Part shown: piece after piece, positions 36,566 to 47,800 of the stretch | Layout of the letters: the number at the start of each line of letters is the position of its first letter | How positions within the stretch are numbered: position 1 is the first letter of the stretch | NCBI RefSeq assembly: GCF_008312935.1 | Contig: NZ_VSZO01000010.1 | Span: forward strand, 62,001-126,000 | Reading direction: 5' to 3' | DNA length: 64,000 bases | Source of the DNA: Roseiconus lacunae | GTDB taxonomy: Bacteria > Planctomycetota > Planctomycetia > Pirellulales > Pirellulaceae | The notes under the pieces: generated by a model | Told to the model about the DNA's origin: nothing | What the model saw: only the letters and a program-made list of their open reading frames with translations | Database searches by the model: none | Translations under genes and position numbers: made by a program

Positions 36566-38044
36566 TCAATTTCCGATCCGCTTTGCCTGCTGCTTGATAC
36601 CGTTTTGGTGCAATGTCAACGCATAGGCCGGACCTTTCGATCGTACATGAAACTCTAGCGTCGCCTCGACCGACTTGTAGGACCACTTCGTTGGCGAATC
36701 GGCATACACTTGTTGCGTCGGCTGATTCGTGATACCAACCATCATTCGCCCACCTTCGTATTTGACATCGAAGATAAAGTTTGGAGTGAGTTGATAGCGT
36801 CCGGCCAGTCTTTCTGGGGCAATCGTGCCAGGCTTGGAGTCCATTTCTCCCGCATCGGTTTGTTTCTGACCGGATCCATGCCTTGCGAACAAGTATCCCA
36901 TCATCTCGTCACAGGCCGGAAACGCTTGAGGCTCACCGGTATTGGTGCAGACAATCGCAGCAAGATCGGCTTCGGGAATGACCCAGATCAACGCAAACGA
37001 ATTTGTATTGCTGCCCCCGTGGTTCAACCCGGATCCCAACGGAGTCGGGGCACAGATCCAACCGCACGCATAATGATTTCCCGGTGTAGACTCAATTAAT
37101 GGTTCATGCAAATGATCAAACGTTGCTTGAGTTTTTAAAACCGGAGACGGCTTCCCCGCGAGGTGCCAACGCGCGTATTTCGCATAATCTTCGACCGACA
37201 AATGCACCGTCCCACACGACGCGTAAACCGAGGGATTCTCCGCACCGGGGGCTCGTGGATCCACGGGTTTCCCATTCGCATCGTGTCCCCAAAGAAGCGG
37301 CGGAGTCGATTTCTCGGCGGATTCTAGCGTACGAAAGTCCGCCGATCGCATCTCTAAGGGTTCGAACACGAGTTCCTTCATTAATGTTTCAAAAGACCTT
37401 CCAGCACGGGTTTCCAGCATCGACGCGGCGATGGCATAACCCAAGTTGGAATAGACAAACTGACCGCGCGGCGACGCAGGTGCCTTTGGTAGAACGATTC
37501 GCAACATCCGTCGGCGTTCGAGTGCTGGCGATTCCTTTTCCGCGAAAAAGCGAGCCCACTCGGATCTTGAGACATCGCTGATGTTGACCGCGATACCACT
37601 TTGGTGTGACAGCAGTTCGTCGAGCGTGACGTCTCTCAATTTTGGATGAAGATGCTCATCAGTTGCCTTCGGCCAAACCTCACCGAGGGTGGTCGACCAT
37701 TCGATCTGCCCCGCTTCAACCAAGACAGCCGCGAGTGTCGCGGTCATTGACTTGGTATTTGATCCAATCGCAAAACGGTCACTTAATTCGGCCCGATCGG
37801 AAGCTCCACGCTTTCGATCACCGGAACAGTTCGATTCCACCACGCCATCTTTATTGACAACAATCACAGCCAAGGCTGGCACATCATGCTTGCGGCGGAG
37901 TTCGGCGACCTTTGCTCCCAACCGCGGTTGCGTTTCTTGGGCACGACCGACCGCAGGCACCACCATCGACAGTACAAGCACGACGAATAGAATACGCGAC
38001 GGACGATTCGCGGTATTCGGACAACGGTTGTGACAGAGCATCAT
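36566..38044 (-). CDS. Exported serine hydrolase of the class C beta-lactamase/DD-peptidase fold
   Basis: A 492-residue protein with an export signal (ILFVVLVLSMVVPAVGRAQ). The three active-site elements of the fold are present: SNTK (S95xxK98), YSN at 198-200 in FVYSNLGYAIA, and an HGG triad element in LNHGGSNTNS in place of KTG. This variant is usual in the large beta-lactamase-related group that includes esterases and D-amino-acid peptidases, so antibiotic resistance should not be assumed. A C-terminal extension of about 100 residues (LAGRYQLTPNFIFDVKYEGGRMMV) resembles the lipocalin-like DUF3471 domain often attached to these enzymes. The substrate is unknown. It is convergent with the hypothetical gene at 35673. 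Confidence 0.88.
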   Translation of the reverse strand: MMLCHNRCPNTANRPSRILFVVLVLSMVVPAVGRAQETQPRLGAKVAELRRKHDVPALAVIVVNKDGVVESNCSGDRKRGASDRAELSDRFAIGSNTKSMTATLAAVLVEAGQIEWSTTLGEVWPKATDEHLHPKLRDVTLDELLSHQSGIAVNISDVSRSEWARFFAEKESPALERRRMLRIVLPKAPASPRGQFVYSNLGYAIAASMLETRAGRSFETLMKELVFEPLEMRSADFRTLESAEKSTPPLLWGHDANGKPVDPRAPGAENPSVYASCGTVHLSVEDYAKYARWHLAGKPSPVLKTQATFDHLHEPLIESTPGNHYACGWICAPTPLGSGLNHGGSNTNSFALIWVIPEADLAAIVCTNTGEPQAFPACDEMMGYLFARHGSGQKQTDAGEMDSKPGTIAPERLAGRYQLTPNFIFDVKYEGGRMMVGITNQPTQQVYADSPTKWSYKSVEATLEFHVRSKGPAYALTLHQNGIKQQAKRIGN

Positions 38045-38176
38045 TCGCGCACCTTTTGAGAAAACGTTACCAATCGACCTTACGGCCCGGGCGGTGATAA
38101 TTCTAGGCGCCGAACGAAGACAATTCGTCTTAAAAAGTCAAGTTTCGCGGAAAGGAAGCGTCCGTCCCAAGCTTTA

Positions 38177-38409
38177 TCAATCCGCATCAACTGAAAAGAT
38201 AACGTTGAACGCGTTGGCCCCCGCTGCTTTTCGAATGCCTCCCGTGCTTGATCCAGTCGGTAGCGATTCGTCACTAAGCCACCAACATCGATCGCCTTGT
38301 CGAAGGGACCACATCGAGATCCGATCAAGGAAATTTCATCGATAACGATCGCCGCGGGTAATTGTTGGTGTGGGTCGGCAACCGTTGTTTTCGCCACGGA
38401 ATCGGGCAC
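38177..38409 (-). pseudogene. Remnant of a zinc-type medium-chain dehydrogenase (C-terminal fragment)
   Basis: Reading leftward, AKTTVADPHQ, then IVIDEISLIGSRCGPFD, then LVTNRYRLDQAREAFEK reproduce the C-terminal part of medium-chain alcohol/threonine-dehydrogenase-type proteins. The N-terminal 200 or more residues are missing. A short internal stretch is gone between GPFDKA and DVGG. A frame change near 38220 is needed to reach the natural-looking ending NAFNVIFSVDAD at a TGA (38177-38179). No start region is nearby. It is therefore a decayed gene fragment. The family call is firm, but the exact enzyme cannot be named. Confidence 0.72.
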
Positions 38410-38564
38410 TCAAATGTAGCAGGATGAGATCGGTTCTAATAACCATCAGCCGAAGAAGCTAACGTCCGATTTGCTCGTCGGGTAGCGGAACGCTTCGTCA
38501 GGTTCGCTCGCTTCGGTACGTACCGACCGGCTTGATAGGATGTCGCCCCCCTGGGCTAACGAAA

Positions 38565-38646
38565 ACACCGGAACCCGAGTTACCACGGCTTCCCGTGCGT
38601 CTTTGTATTGACGCACGCAAAGCTGCGAGAACCCGAATTCCGGTGT
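38565..38646. repeat. Nested inverted repeat (82 bases), possible cruciform or structured RNA
   Basis: Outer arms ACACCGGAA (38565-38573) and TTCCGGTGT (38638-38646) are perfect nine-base complements. Inside them, CGTGCGTC (38594-38601) and GACGCACG (38610-38617) form a second perfect stem with an eight-base loop. It lies between the dehydrogenase remnant and the lipoprotein operon's 3' end. No long T-tract follows, so it is not a standard terminator. It resembles REP-like intergenic palindromes. Confidence 0.5.
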
Positions 38647-38672
38647 ACGTTTTTAGCGCCGAAGCGATGTGA

Positions 38673-39500
38673 TTAGGAATCCAACGATCCGGTATAGCGT
38701 TTCCAATAGTCTGGCATCGAAATCCCGACCCCGGCGACTCCATCGGTCGCCTCGTCCGCATGAACGTGCATTCCGACCACCTCCCCGGACTCATCCAACA
38801 ATGGAGCTCCGTCGGCGGCTTGCAATGACAAGCGTTCATTGATAAATCGGTAAGCAATCGTTCCGTCCGGATTGACCGCCGTGATCTTTGCCTCATGAGT
38901 CGTTTGACTCGCAGGGGCACCTCCATAAACTGCGGTCGCAAGGTAGACCTTACTATCGACAGTCACCGGGGCAGCCGCTAAACCAAACGCCTTCATGCCA
39001 ACTTTACCGGGCTCAACCAAAGCGACGTCGTACAAGATACTTGATTCATCGGACAGTTGATCCGTTGGCGGATCAGCCATCATCCCAATGACCTTCATGC
39101 TGTCGCTGGCACCATAGGCCTCGGTCGCACCGATCGTTCGAATCGATTGCCGAATCCGCTCGACCTCGTCGAGTTCGGTGAAAGGGGTTTCACGTTCCTC
39201 CGCCGCATGCAGAACGGTGACCAGGTAGGTGGTCTTCTTCTCGCCAGTCGGAAAACGACAAGCAAATCCAGTCGCATTGACCTTGTCCGGCTGAATCGCT
39301 TTTTCGCCGAGTGCAAAATACGCTCGCCAAATCGCGTTCGCAGGGACATCAGGTCCGCTCACCGTTTGTTGCTGCGCCAGCGGCGACGGTTGTTCGCTGA
39401 GCGGCTGAGGTTGACAACCAGACATTGATGCCAACGATAAAACGGCAAACGCCCCTCGCATCACGAGGGACGCTTTCTTTTTTATTCGAGTCAAGGTCAC
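38673..39500 (-). CDS. Lipoprotein with trypsin-like fold, probably catalytically dead
   Basis: A 275-residue protein. The N-terminal signal ends in the lipobox SMSGC (Cys near residue 29), so it is probably membrane-anchored outside the cytoplasm. The body resembles a chymotrypsin-like fold: YLVTVLHAAEE (position of the catalytic His), ILYDVALVEPG (Asp strand) and LQAADGAPLLDESGEVVGMHVH, which matches the G-D-S-G-x-P...G.VVG region. The catalytic serine is replaced (AADGAP), so proteolysis is unlikely. The start is a GTG at 39500, three bases after the small lipoprotein stop, so the two are co-translated. An ATG at 39461 is an alternative. It probably works with the DUF1559 protein upstream. 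The role is unknown. Confidence 0.75.
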   Translation of the reverse strand: MTLTRIKKKASLVMRGAFAVLSLASMSGCQPQPLSEQPSPLAQQQTVSGPDVPANAIWRAYFALGEKAIQPDKVNATGFACRFPTGEKKTTYLVTVLHAAEERETPFTELDEVERIRQSIRTIGATEAYGASDSMKVIGMMADPPTDQLSDESSILYDVALVEPGKVGMKAFGLAAAPVTVDSKVYLATAVYGGAPASQTTHEAKITAVNPDGTIAYRFINERLSLQAADGAPLLDESGEVVGMHVHADEATDGVAGVGISMPDYWKRYTGSLDS

Positions 39501-39503
39501 GAT

Positions 39504-39662
39504 TTACAGCTCGCTCTCGCCATCGATGACGGCTTCATCTTCGGCAGCGATTTGGGCGGCTACGTCGCTGCTAATTTCTGGCGCTTCGGGAGCACCGCCG
39601 CAGCCGACGGCGACGAAGAGCACGAGCAAACTAAGCAGTGCGAGTGAATTTAATCGCGTCAT
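39504..39662 (-). CDS. Small lipoprotein of the DUF1559 operon
   Basis: A 52-residue protein, MTRLNSLALL and onward, with a hydrophobic signal ending in the lipobox FVAVGC followed by GG. The mature part is only about 30 acidic residues (EISSDVAAQIAAEDEAVIDGESEL). The ATG at 39662 has AGGA a few bases upstream. A TTG-type start further out would only add a non-signal extension. Tiny lipoproteins like this commonly follow DUF1559 pilin-like genes in planctomycetes. It lies 77 bases after that gene and three bases before the trypsin-like lipoprotein gene. Its function is unknown. Confidence 0.78.
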   Translation of the reverse strand: MTRLNSLALLSLLVLFVAVGCGGAPEAPEISSDVAAQIAAEDEAVIDGESEL

Positions 39663-39739
39663 TTCAGATCCTGTTGGTTTTTGGGGTGTCAATATTTTTT
39701 CGGTGACGAATTCATTGCAACGAAAATTCATTGCAGTGA

Positions 39740-40792
39740 TTACTCGACGATATTCGGGGCGACTTCGCCGTCATCGACGACGCAAAGCTGCATCCAAACT
39801 GTCGCGTCAATCGCGAAGTCGAAGTATTGAACCGATCCGTCGCACATGACGGCGTGAACACCGGTATGCGAAGAACCGAAGTAGTGGTTCCAGTTAGTGC
39901 CTTGATTCTGGTCGCGATCGGGAGCGTAAGCTTGCGAATCGCTCTTAGGCGGGAAGTGCCAACGCAGTGTATCGGTGTCCCATCCAGGATTGTTCCAACG
40001 CTCGTTGTCGCCGCCATCGAGACCATGCTCGGTGTAAGGCAGTGATTTCTCGGCGAACACAATGCTGTGAGTCAGACCATCACGAATACCAGCCAAGGTT
40101 CGTTTATCACCTTCCTTGGCCCAGATGATCGCCCCGCCTTTGGTCTTCAGCAGACCACCGTTGCTTCGGCTGCGGGTTGAAACGGCGGGCGCTCCTAACG
40201 GAGCTTCGGGAATATAGTTGACTGCCGTATCGGGACGGCCGTGGTAGTACCCCGCATTACCGGCGTAGTCGACTCGTCCAAATTTGGCACTTCCGTAGCC
40301 GGTCGGTGGACGACGGGTAGGGCAGTAATAAACGGGAACGAGGACTTGAGCGACGTCATCCTCACCACCGTTGTTAGGACGGTTCGGCCAGTAGGCCGCG
40401 TCATCGGTTGCCATCTCGTAAACAGCATCCTGTTCGAGAAACGGCAGGATGCGAAATTGCGCCGACCAACCGGCAGCATTAGCAGCTCGGCAGCAAGCGT
40501 TCGCGTCGCGTCCGGCTGCGGAAGTCGATCCGGGATCTCCGTCCCAAGGTCCGGGTGGGAGTTGCTTGAAAACGCTTTCGTAGTTCAGCGTTGCCAACCC
40601 GATTTGCTTCAGATTGTTCGTGCACTGCATTCGGCGGGCTGATTCGCGAGCGGCTTGAACCGCAGGCAAAAGCAGACCAACCAAGATGCCGATGATCGCA
40701 ATGACGACCAATAGCTCGACAAGCGTAAAACCAGTCCGAGGCGGGCGGGAGTTTGACTGGGGGGCGGGGTGGGGGAATGACGGCGCCGTCAT
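39740..40792 (-). CDS. DUF1559 pilin-like protein
   Basis: A 350-residue protein. After a short Pro-rich leader comes GFTLVELLVVIAIIGILVG, the type IV pilin/type II pseudopilin N-terminal methylation motif with its hydrophobic helix. LLPAVQAARESARRMQCTNNLKQIGLA is the hallmark of DUF1559. The C-terminal H-x9-DG motif is seen as SSHTGVHAVMCDGSVQYFDFA. DUF1559 proteins are numerous in planctomycetes and probably build or decorate pseudopilus-like structures. The exact role is unknown. The ATG at 40792 with GAGG upstream was chosen over a longer frame to 40906, whose extra residues would bury the leader. It is first in an operon with two lipoprotein genes. Confidence 0.92.
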   Translation of the reverse strand: MTAPSFPHPAPQSNSRPPRTGFTLVELLVVIAIIGILVGLLLPAVQAARESARRMQCTNNLKQIGLATLNYESVFKQLPPGPWDGDPGSTSAAGRDANACCRAANAAGWSAQFRILPFLEQDAVYEMATDDAAYWPNRPNNGGEDDVAQVLVPVYYCPTRRPPTGYGSAKFGRVDYAGNAGYYHGRPDTAVNYIPEAPLGAPAVSTRSRSNGGLLKTKGGAIIWAKEGDKRTLAGIRDGLTHSIVFAEKSLPYTEHGLDGGDNERWNNPGWDTDTLRWHFPPKSDSQAYAPDRDQNQGTNWNHYFGSSHTGVHAVMCDGSVQYFDFAIDATVWMQLCVVDDGEVAPNIVE

Positions 40793-41890
40793 CTGTGTTT
40801 CCTCTAAGTTACCAAAGTGCGAGGTTCTAAAGTGCAGTTTTCTGCCGTCGTAAATTCGCTTGACGGGCAGAGGTAAACGACTTGTTTCAACTGTTCGGTT
40901 AGACAAACGATCGGCTCACGTGTCGACGATGTCGAGTCACATTGGCCCTGTTGATCGCTGTGTTGCTTGAAAGAACTCAGCCCCATTCGATCAGTCATCG
41001 CGAGTGCTTTGGGTTGATAAAGATTCACACAGGAAGTCAGTACCTGGTTGAAAACCGGTGAATACAGCTTGCGTGGCTGCCGCGTTTGTTGCTGGCCCAC
41101 ACCTCGCCGACAGTGGCGACGCATGCCCGATGCTAACGCGTTTGGGCTCACGGTTCTCGGATTGTTTCCCAAAGCAACTACCTAAACTGAAATGAGATAG
41201 TGGCTATTTTCTTACAGTGGCATTTTCAAATCGAACATGCATTTTCTAGCGGGCGTTCGATTTGGCCGACACGTTATCGTTGGTCCTCAAAAATGAAACT
41301 AAGGTCGGCTCGAATTAACTTGATATTCACCATCGATCCTTCGGTCTAGCTTTACGCTTCGTTAACAAAGGGATCTGCCCCATAACAACCAATCTCACAA
41401 GAACCAAAAATGAACCTAATGTTAGGTTTTCGTGAGGGAGGGGGATCGGATCCGACCCGCAGCCTCAACGGTTCGACGCTTCGAATCGGACGACCATGGA
41501 CTTTGCATGCGTCACTTCTAGCAGGACTGCCATCCGAGTTCCAACTTGCGCAACCGGCTTCGCCGATCCGCAACACACGGCAATTTGCAGTGTATTTCCC
41601 ACAGGTCCGGGTGTCACCGGGACCGCACTACCGATCACCGGATGGGTGTAATCGACGAACCAATCAGATGTGGCACCTTGTCATCATGACGTTCATATTT
41701 GAATGTTTGACAAAGAAAAGGACACCCATCGATGTGCCTTTCATGAAGATGCCAGGACTGCTGTTGAGGGTAATTTTGTCGTCGCTAGACTTCCGCGCGA
41801 TTGGTACAGGCCACGCCATGCATAAAGTCCGGCAGTGTCTGTTCAAACATGTGAGTTCGAACACAAACAGAACAAAACGGAACGACACCG
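40793..41890. other. Long divergent intergenic region (1.1 kb)
   Basis: Separates the leftward DUF1559 operon and the rightward giant surface-protein gene. A 172-codon frame (41410-41928) overlaps the start of the giant gene and has no family features, so it was not accepted. The region becomes A/T-richer towards 41300-41400. The palindrome at 41413-41428 is the only clear element. Long leader transcripts or small RNAs are possible but not supported. Confidence 0.4.
41413..41428. promoter_or_regulatory. Palindrome in the promoter region of the giant surface-protein gene
   Basis: AACCTAA (41413-41419) and TTAGGTT (41422-41428) are perfect complements separated by two bases. The site lies about 460 bases before the GTG start at 41891. 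It could be an operator, but no matching regulator or second copy was found in the window. Confidence 0.25.
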
Positions 41891-44800
41891 GTGAAGAAAA
41901 ACAATCGACGACGAAGCAATCTTTTTAAGAATTTGCAGCGTGCAGGGAAAAGAAATCCTATAAGGAAAAGTAAGAAACTAAACATCCAGTCGCTCGAAGC
42001 TCGTCAGTTGTTGGCGGCGAATGTTCTTGACGACGCACTGAATTTGTCCGCGGATAGCTCGATCAACGTCCTGACCAACGACACGTCAGGCAGCGAAGTT
42101 CAATCGGTCTCTGCCTTCCAAGCCGACTTTGACCGCAACACCTACGACCCTGGTGTAAACGCGACGGACTGGTTCCTTCCCGAACGCCCCGGCCAACCCG
42201 GAGTCCCCCAACGATCGTTGATCCCGAATGCCGTTTTCGGTGGGACGGGGAACCGCGGTGACCTTGATTTGTTCATCGATGCCGATGACCAAGCAAACGG
42301 TAACGACCTCGATACGCGACTGGACGCATCGCTCGGTATCATGCTCCCGATGCTTCGGGATAACAGCCCGGTCGATTCGTCAGCGACCAACATCGGCTTG
42401 ATGCAGTATGCCAGCGAAGGCGGCGGCGATACCTGGATTGCGATGGCAGCGGCACCCGAAAACAATGGCGAATTGTCGGCCTCGGTTTCCGGAGCATTCT
42501 TCCCCTACGATGCCGGTTGGGTCGGCGGCACCTACGACAGTGGCGGTGGCTTGGTCGGTCAATCGGCTGGCGCTTCACCTGCCCCGACGGTCGTCAGCGT
42601 CTCTGGCAACGGCCGATTTGAAGCGACCGTGCCAGGCGTGACTGATAGCTATAACGATGGCTTCCTGTTTTCGGTCGGTGCCGACAACGAAGACAACTAC
42701 ACCCGCACCCGTCCGATCGACGGTGGCAAGTGGTCGGTCGCACACCGCGATAATGCCGCAGAAATTGGCGGCGGCGAAGAAGATGACATCAACCTGCTGT
42801 ACATCCCCCGCAGCACGCAAGGTTTGATCGGCGGTGTCGTCAACGGTGGTGCGTCGGGTGTGAGCCCGATGCGCCAATCGTTCGGAGATTTTTCCGTTGA
42901 ACGTGAATCAGATGGGTTTTGGCGAGTCAGCGTTCCTGGTCATGACATCACCTCCGGTGTGATCATTGCCGAGACTTACGATCTATCCAACGATACGCCT
43001 CCGAATGCTTACTTCAGCTATGACGACGCGGGCGATGGATCGGGCGACATGCTGATTCGTCAGTTCGCTTGGAACAGCAACACCGAGACTCCACTGAACT
43101 CGGACTTTGTGTTCTTTTTCGTCCCATTCGAAAACACGCTTAGCCCGACCAACCCGCTGACCGTTTCTTCGGTCGGTTCCGACGCGGCTAACCTAGGCGA
43201 TAACGTCTCGGCGAAAGGCTTGGCCCTGAGCATCAACGCGGACGGCACGGTTGACTATCAAACCAACGACGCGATCCGATCGCTTGGTGCGGGACAAACC
43301 GACGTTGATAGCTTCGTTTACGAAGCGACCGACGGCACTGACACGGGCACCGCGACGGTGACGATCAACTGGGTCGGCGTCAACGATGCCCCCGAAGCTA
43401 TCAGCACCCCGGCTGACTTGGTGATCAACGAAGACGCCCCGGCAACGGCGATCGACCTAACGACCATCTTTGCCGACGTCGACACGGATGACGTGCTGAC
43501 TTATACGGTCAATTCTGGTGAAAGCGGATTGCTGAGCGCTCAAATCGTCGGCGATGAAGTCTTGATCAGTTCGTCGAGCGACCAGTTCGGTTACAGCCCA
43601 ATCTCGATCACGGCGACCGACCCCTCTGGCGAATCCGTCACGGTCTCGTTTGGCGTCTCGGTGATTCCACAAGACGACGACGTAGTCGCGGTCGACGATA
43701 GTGGTGCCGTCACCGACAAGTTGACGACGACCACGATCGACGCACTTGCCAACGACTACCATCCCGACACAACGATCTACTCGGTTTCAGCCGCAGAGAT
43801 CTTCGGAAACGTTGACGCGACCGGAAATGCCAACACCGTTTGGAACGTCGTCAACACAACGGCATCGCCAAACGACCTGACCGTTCAAAGCGATCCGAAC
43901 CTTGGCGACGTTGAAATCGGTCGTGGGGGCGAGGATTTGTTCCCAAGTGACGGCGTCCTGCTAGGAACCATCGCTGACAACACCGCTCCTTACTCGACCG
44001 TCGAAGTCTACGGTGCGTTCAGCTCGTACGGATTCGCCACGGGTGTTGGCATCGGTGGCGGCGAACGAACCGCCCCGGTCAATGCCGCGTTCTTCCCATT
44101 CGCCGAAGGTTGGACGTCGGGGCACATTGCCGCCGACGGCACACTGCTCGGTGGTGTGGGGGTATCGCAAGCAGATGTTCAACTGGTTCAACCGGGATTG
44201 TTCGAAGTCACGATTCCCGAAGCGAACAGCCCATTCGACGGCATGCTCTTCGCCATCGGTGCGAGCAACGATGACAACATCGTCAGCGTGCTACCCGGCT
44301 TCGACAATCGCTGGTTGATTCGCCAACTCGACAGCGATCAAGGCACTGACGGATTCAAGAGTGCCCCGATCAGCTTCGTCTACGTTCCCGGAGCGACCAG
44401 CGGCTTGATCGGTGGCGTCGCGCAATCGCAGGAAGGTTCGTACTTTCCGCTGCAAAGCTACGGCGATTTCTCGATCGGTACCGACACCGACGGCGCGCCG
44501 CTGATTCAGATCAATGGCTACACCCCCAACGACGGTGTCTTGCTGGCTCTTCCTGCCGGTGCGGACTTTGCCGACGTCAACGGAACGCTGACCAACGTTC
44601 CGACCAACCAAGCAATCTTTGCAACCCCGTCGGGCAACGGATTCCGTATCGACCTGCGTCAATCGGAAACGTACACGTTGCCGCCGAACCCCGGTGACTT
44701 CCAGTTCATGTTCTTGCCCTACGATTCGCCGCTGGAGCGATTCGACGGTTTGGACTTCTCGGTCAATAGCTTCGACGGCACGAGTGCCCGCGGCGCAACG

Positions 44801-47800
44801 ATCAGCCTGAACGGCGACTCGTTCAGCTACGACCCAACCACGGCGGACGCTTCGATCAGCGGCCTGGGCAACGGCGAGTCAATCGAAGACACATTCACCT
44901 ACACGATCCAAGACGGACGCGGTTCGACTTCGGTTGCCACCGTGACGATCACCGTTCAAGGTGAAAACCAAGCGCCGTCGGCCAACGACGATGTGATCAA
45001 CCTGAACGAGCAAAACATCGAAGATGCTCGTTTAACGGTCTTAGGCAACGATGTCGATCCCGATATCGAAGTCTTACTGGGAACCCCGTCGGGTATTCCC
45101 GCGGCAAACCTTGCTGTTGACGGATCGAGCGTCTGGTCGGTTGCCCAAACCGGAACCGGGGACAACATGATCACGATCGCGGGCGGAGCCACCGGCAGCG
45201 TCGAAGTGCTGCAAAACGGCACCGCTATCGATCCTTCCAACGGCGTCGTCTTGGCAACGATCCGTGAAAACTTCGAAAGCCCGAACACGAACTACCGGTT
45301 CGTTCAAGCTTACGACAACGGATCCGGAGGAACCTCGCTAGCACTGCAGCAATTCGGTGCCGACGCGGCGGCTGATGCCAACGTTTCGGTCGCGTACTTC
45401 TCGTTTGCCGACAACTGGGTTGGCGGTCACGTCGACGCCAGCGGTTCGCTGACTGGTGGCAACGGAGTCACCGCAACCGACATCATGAAGACGGAGTTGG
45501 GACGCTATGAGGTCTCGATCCCAGGTGTCACCGACGCGGCTGTCGATGGATTCTTGTTCGCAATTGGAAACGAGAATGCTGACAACGTCGTCTCGGTCCA
45601 AGCGATCCCCGGAACTAGTCGCTTTGCGATCGGCGTTCGTGACAACACACAAGACTTCGGTGACGGCGAAGACGGCGGATTCTCGTTCGTCTTCGTTCCG
45701 CGTAACGCACAAAACTTGGTCGCCGGAACGATTGATCCCTTCGTCGAAGGTCCCGACACGCTAAGCCGTGTGATCGGCGACTTCTCGGTCGAACGCCAAG
45801 AAATCGAATCAGGGGGATGGGAATGGAAGGTCTCGATCCCAGGCCAATCGCCTGACACCGGCATGCTGGTTTTGACCAACCAAGATGATGTCGAGATCGA
45901 AGACAACTTCCTCAGCTATGGCGACGACGGTGAAGGTAACTTCATCATCCGCTCGCACGACATGCCGAGCATCGGTCGCCAGAACCAGCCTTTCAGCTTT
46001 GCATTCGTGCCTTTTGACGCGTTGCAACAACCGGCCGCTCGACCGGTTCCCGGCTTGCTGAGTGTCGATTCGGTGGTTTCACCGACCGCTCTCGGATCGA
46101 CCGTTTCGGTGAATCCTGATGGAACGATCACATACACTCCATCGGCCGCCGTTGCCGAACTTTACACCGGCGAAATGGCAACCGACACGTTCACCTACAC
46201 GATGAGCGACGGCTTTGGCGGAACGTCCACCGCGACGGTCACGGTCAATATCTCTGGATTCGGTGACGCCCCAGAGCTGAACACCTCGGCGGGTGAGACT
46301 TACTACGGTATCGGTGACCTGCCGGTCGGCGTCGACGGCGGAGTCAACTTGGCTCCCGTCGGAACGCTGTTCACCGATGGTGCGGTCGCAACGTTCGAAC
46401 TGACCAGCGGTCAGCTTCCGTCGGACAACCTTTCGATTCGCAACTTGGGAACCGATGTCGGCCAAGTTGGCGTCAGCGGAAGCGACGTCACCTTCGGTGG
46501 CACGGTCGTCGGAACGTTCGTCGCCGGCACGGGAAGCAGCCCGCTATCGATCACGTTCAACGCCAATGCGGACGAAGCCGCCGTTGAAGCAGTGATGCAA
46601 GCGGTCACGTTCGAAGCCACCGAACCGACACTGCTGGGCGGCCTGCGAATGGTCGACATCAGCTTTATCGATGGTAATGGTGTCGCCAGCGAAACCCAAA
46701 CGAAAGAAATCGAGTTGGGCTTGGTCTATCGCCGAACGCTTCAGCAAAACGTTGACTACGGCTACGGTGTTTACAACGGTTTGTCGGACGCTCAAATTCG
46801 CGAAGCAACGCCGAACATCGTCTCGGCTCCCGAAGGCGATTTGCTGGTCGATTTCGACAGCAGCGGAGTCGCATCACAAGTCTTGCTGCAATTCGCAGAC
46901 ATGTTCGGCACCGGCCCCGATCAGATTCCGGTCGATGCCATCATCACGTCGGCCAACCTGGTGGTGACGACCGACAACCAAGGTCAAGGCGGTGAGTTCT
47001 ATCGTATGAACATCCCGTGGGACGCATCGACGGCGACTTGGGATTTCTTCGGCGGAGGCGTCCAAGTCGACAGTGCGGAAGTCACCGGGCCGGTTCAATC
47101 ACAGATCGGAACGGCTGCCGGCGGCGGAACCACCGGAACCGGCGAACACTCGATCAGCGTCCTTCCCGATATCCAGGACTGGGCGAACGGATTGACGAAC
47201 AATGGTTGGGTGATCGAAGGTTGGAGTGGCCGAACCGATGGTTGGGCGTTCCGCAGCTCGGAAAACGGTGACCCGCTGACCGGGCCGCGTTTGGAAATCG
47301 AATGGGTTCCCGCCGGAACTCAAATTGCGACCTTCCGCGATGGCGTCGACAGCTACACCGGGACTCAAGACACTCTCATCTCCGCAGGTTCTCCCGATAC
47401 GGACCAATCGGCACTCGAAGGCATCTTCATCGATGCCAACGATGGACAAGGCCGCGGCCTGATCCGCTTCGACGACATCATCGGTGAAGCGGCCGGGCAA
47501 ATCCCAGCCGGTGCCCGAGTGATCACCGCACGACTGCGGACCGCTTCGATCGAAAACAACGCCCAAGGTGACGGAGCTCGCTTCTTCCCGATGTTGTCTT
47601 CTTGGGAAGCGACTGACACCTACAACAGTTTGGTTGATGGTGTGAGTATCGACGGAGTGGAAGCGGCGACGGAGTACACCGCCGCCGCCGGTAACCCTAA
47701 CCGCGACCCGAACGTTCAAGCTGGATTCCATGACTGGGATGTCACCGCCGACGTTCAAGCCTGGGTCAGTGGACAACGCGATAACTTTGGCTGGTTGTTC

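Noticed and set aside
36566..38044. Beta-lactamase-fold protein as an antibiotic-resistance gene
   Set aside because: The HGG element and the C-terminal DUF3471-like domain fit the broad serine hydrolase/esterase group; resistance is not supported.
41410..41928. 172-codon plus-strand frame before the 2804-residue protein
   Set aside because: It runs into the start of the giant gene in another phase, has no recognisable domain or signal, and looks like chance.
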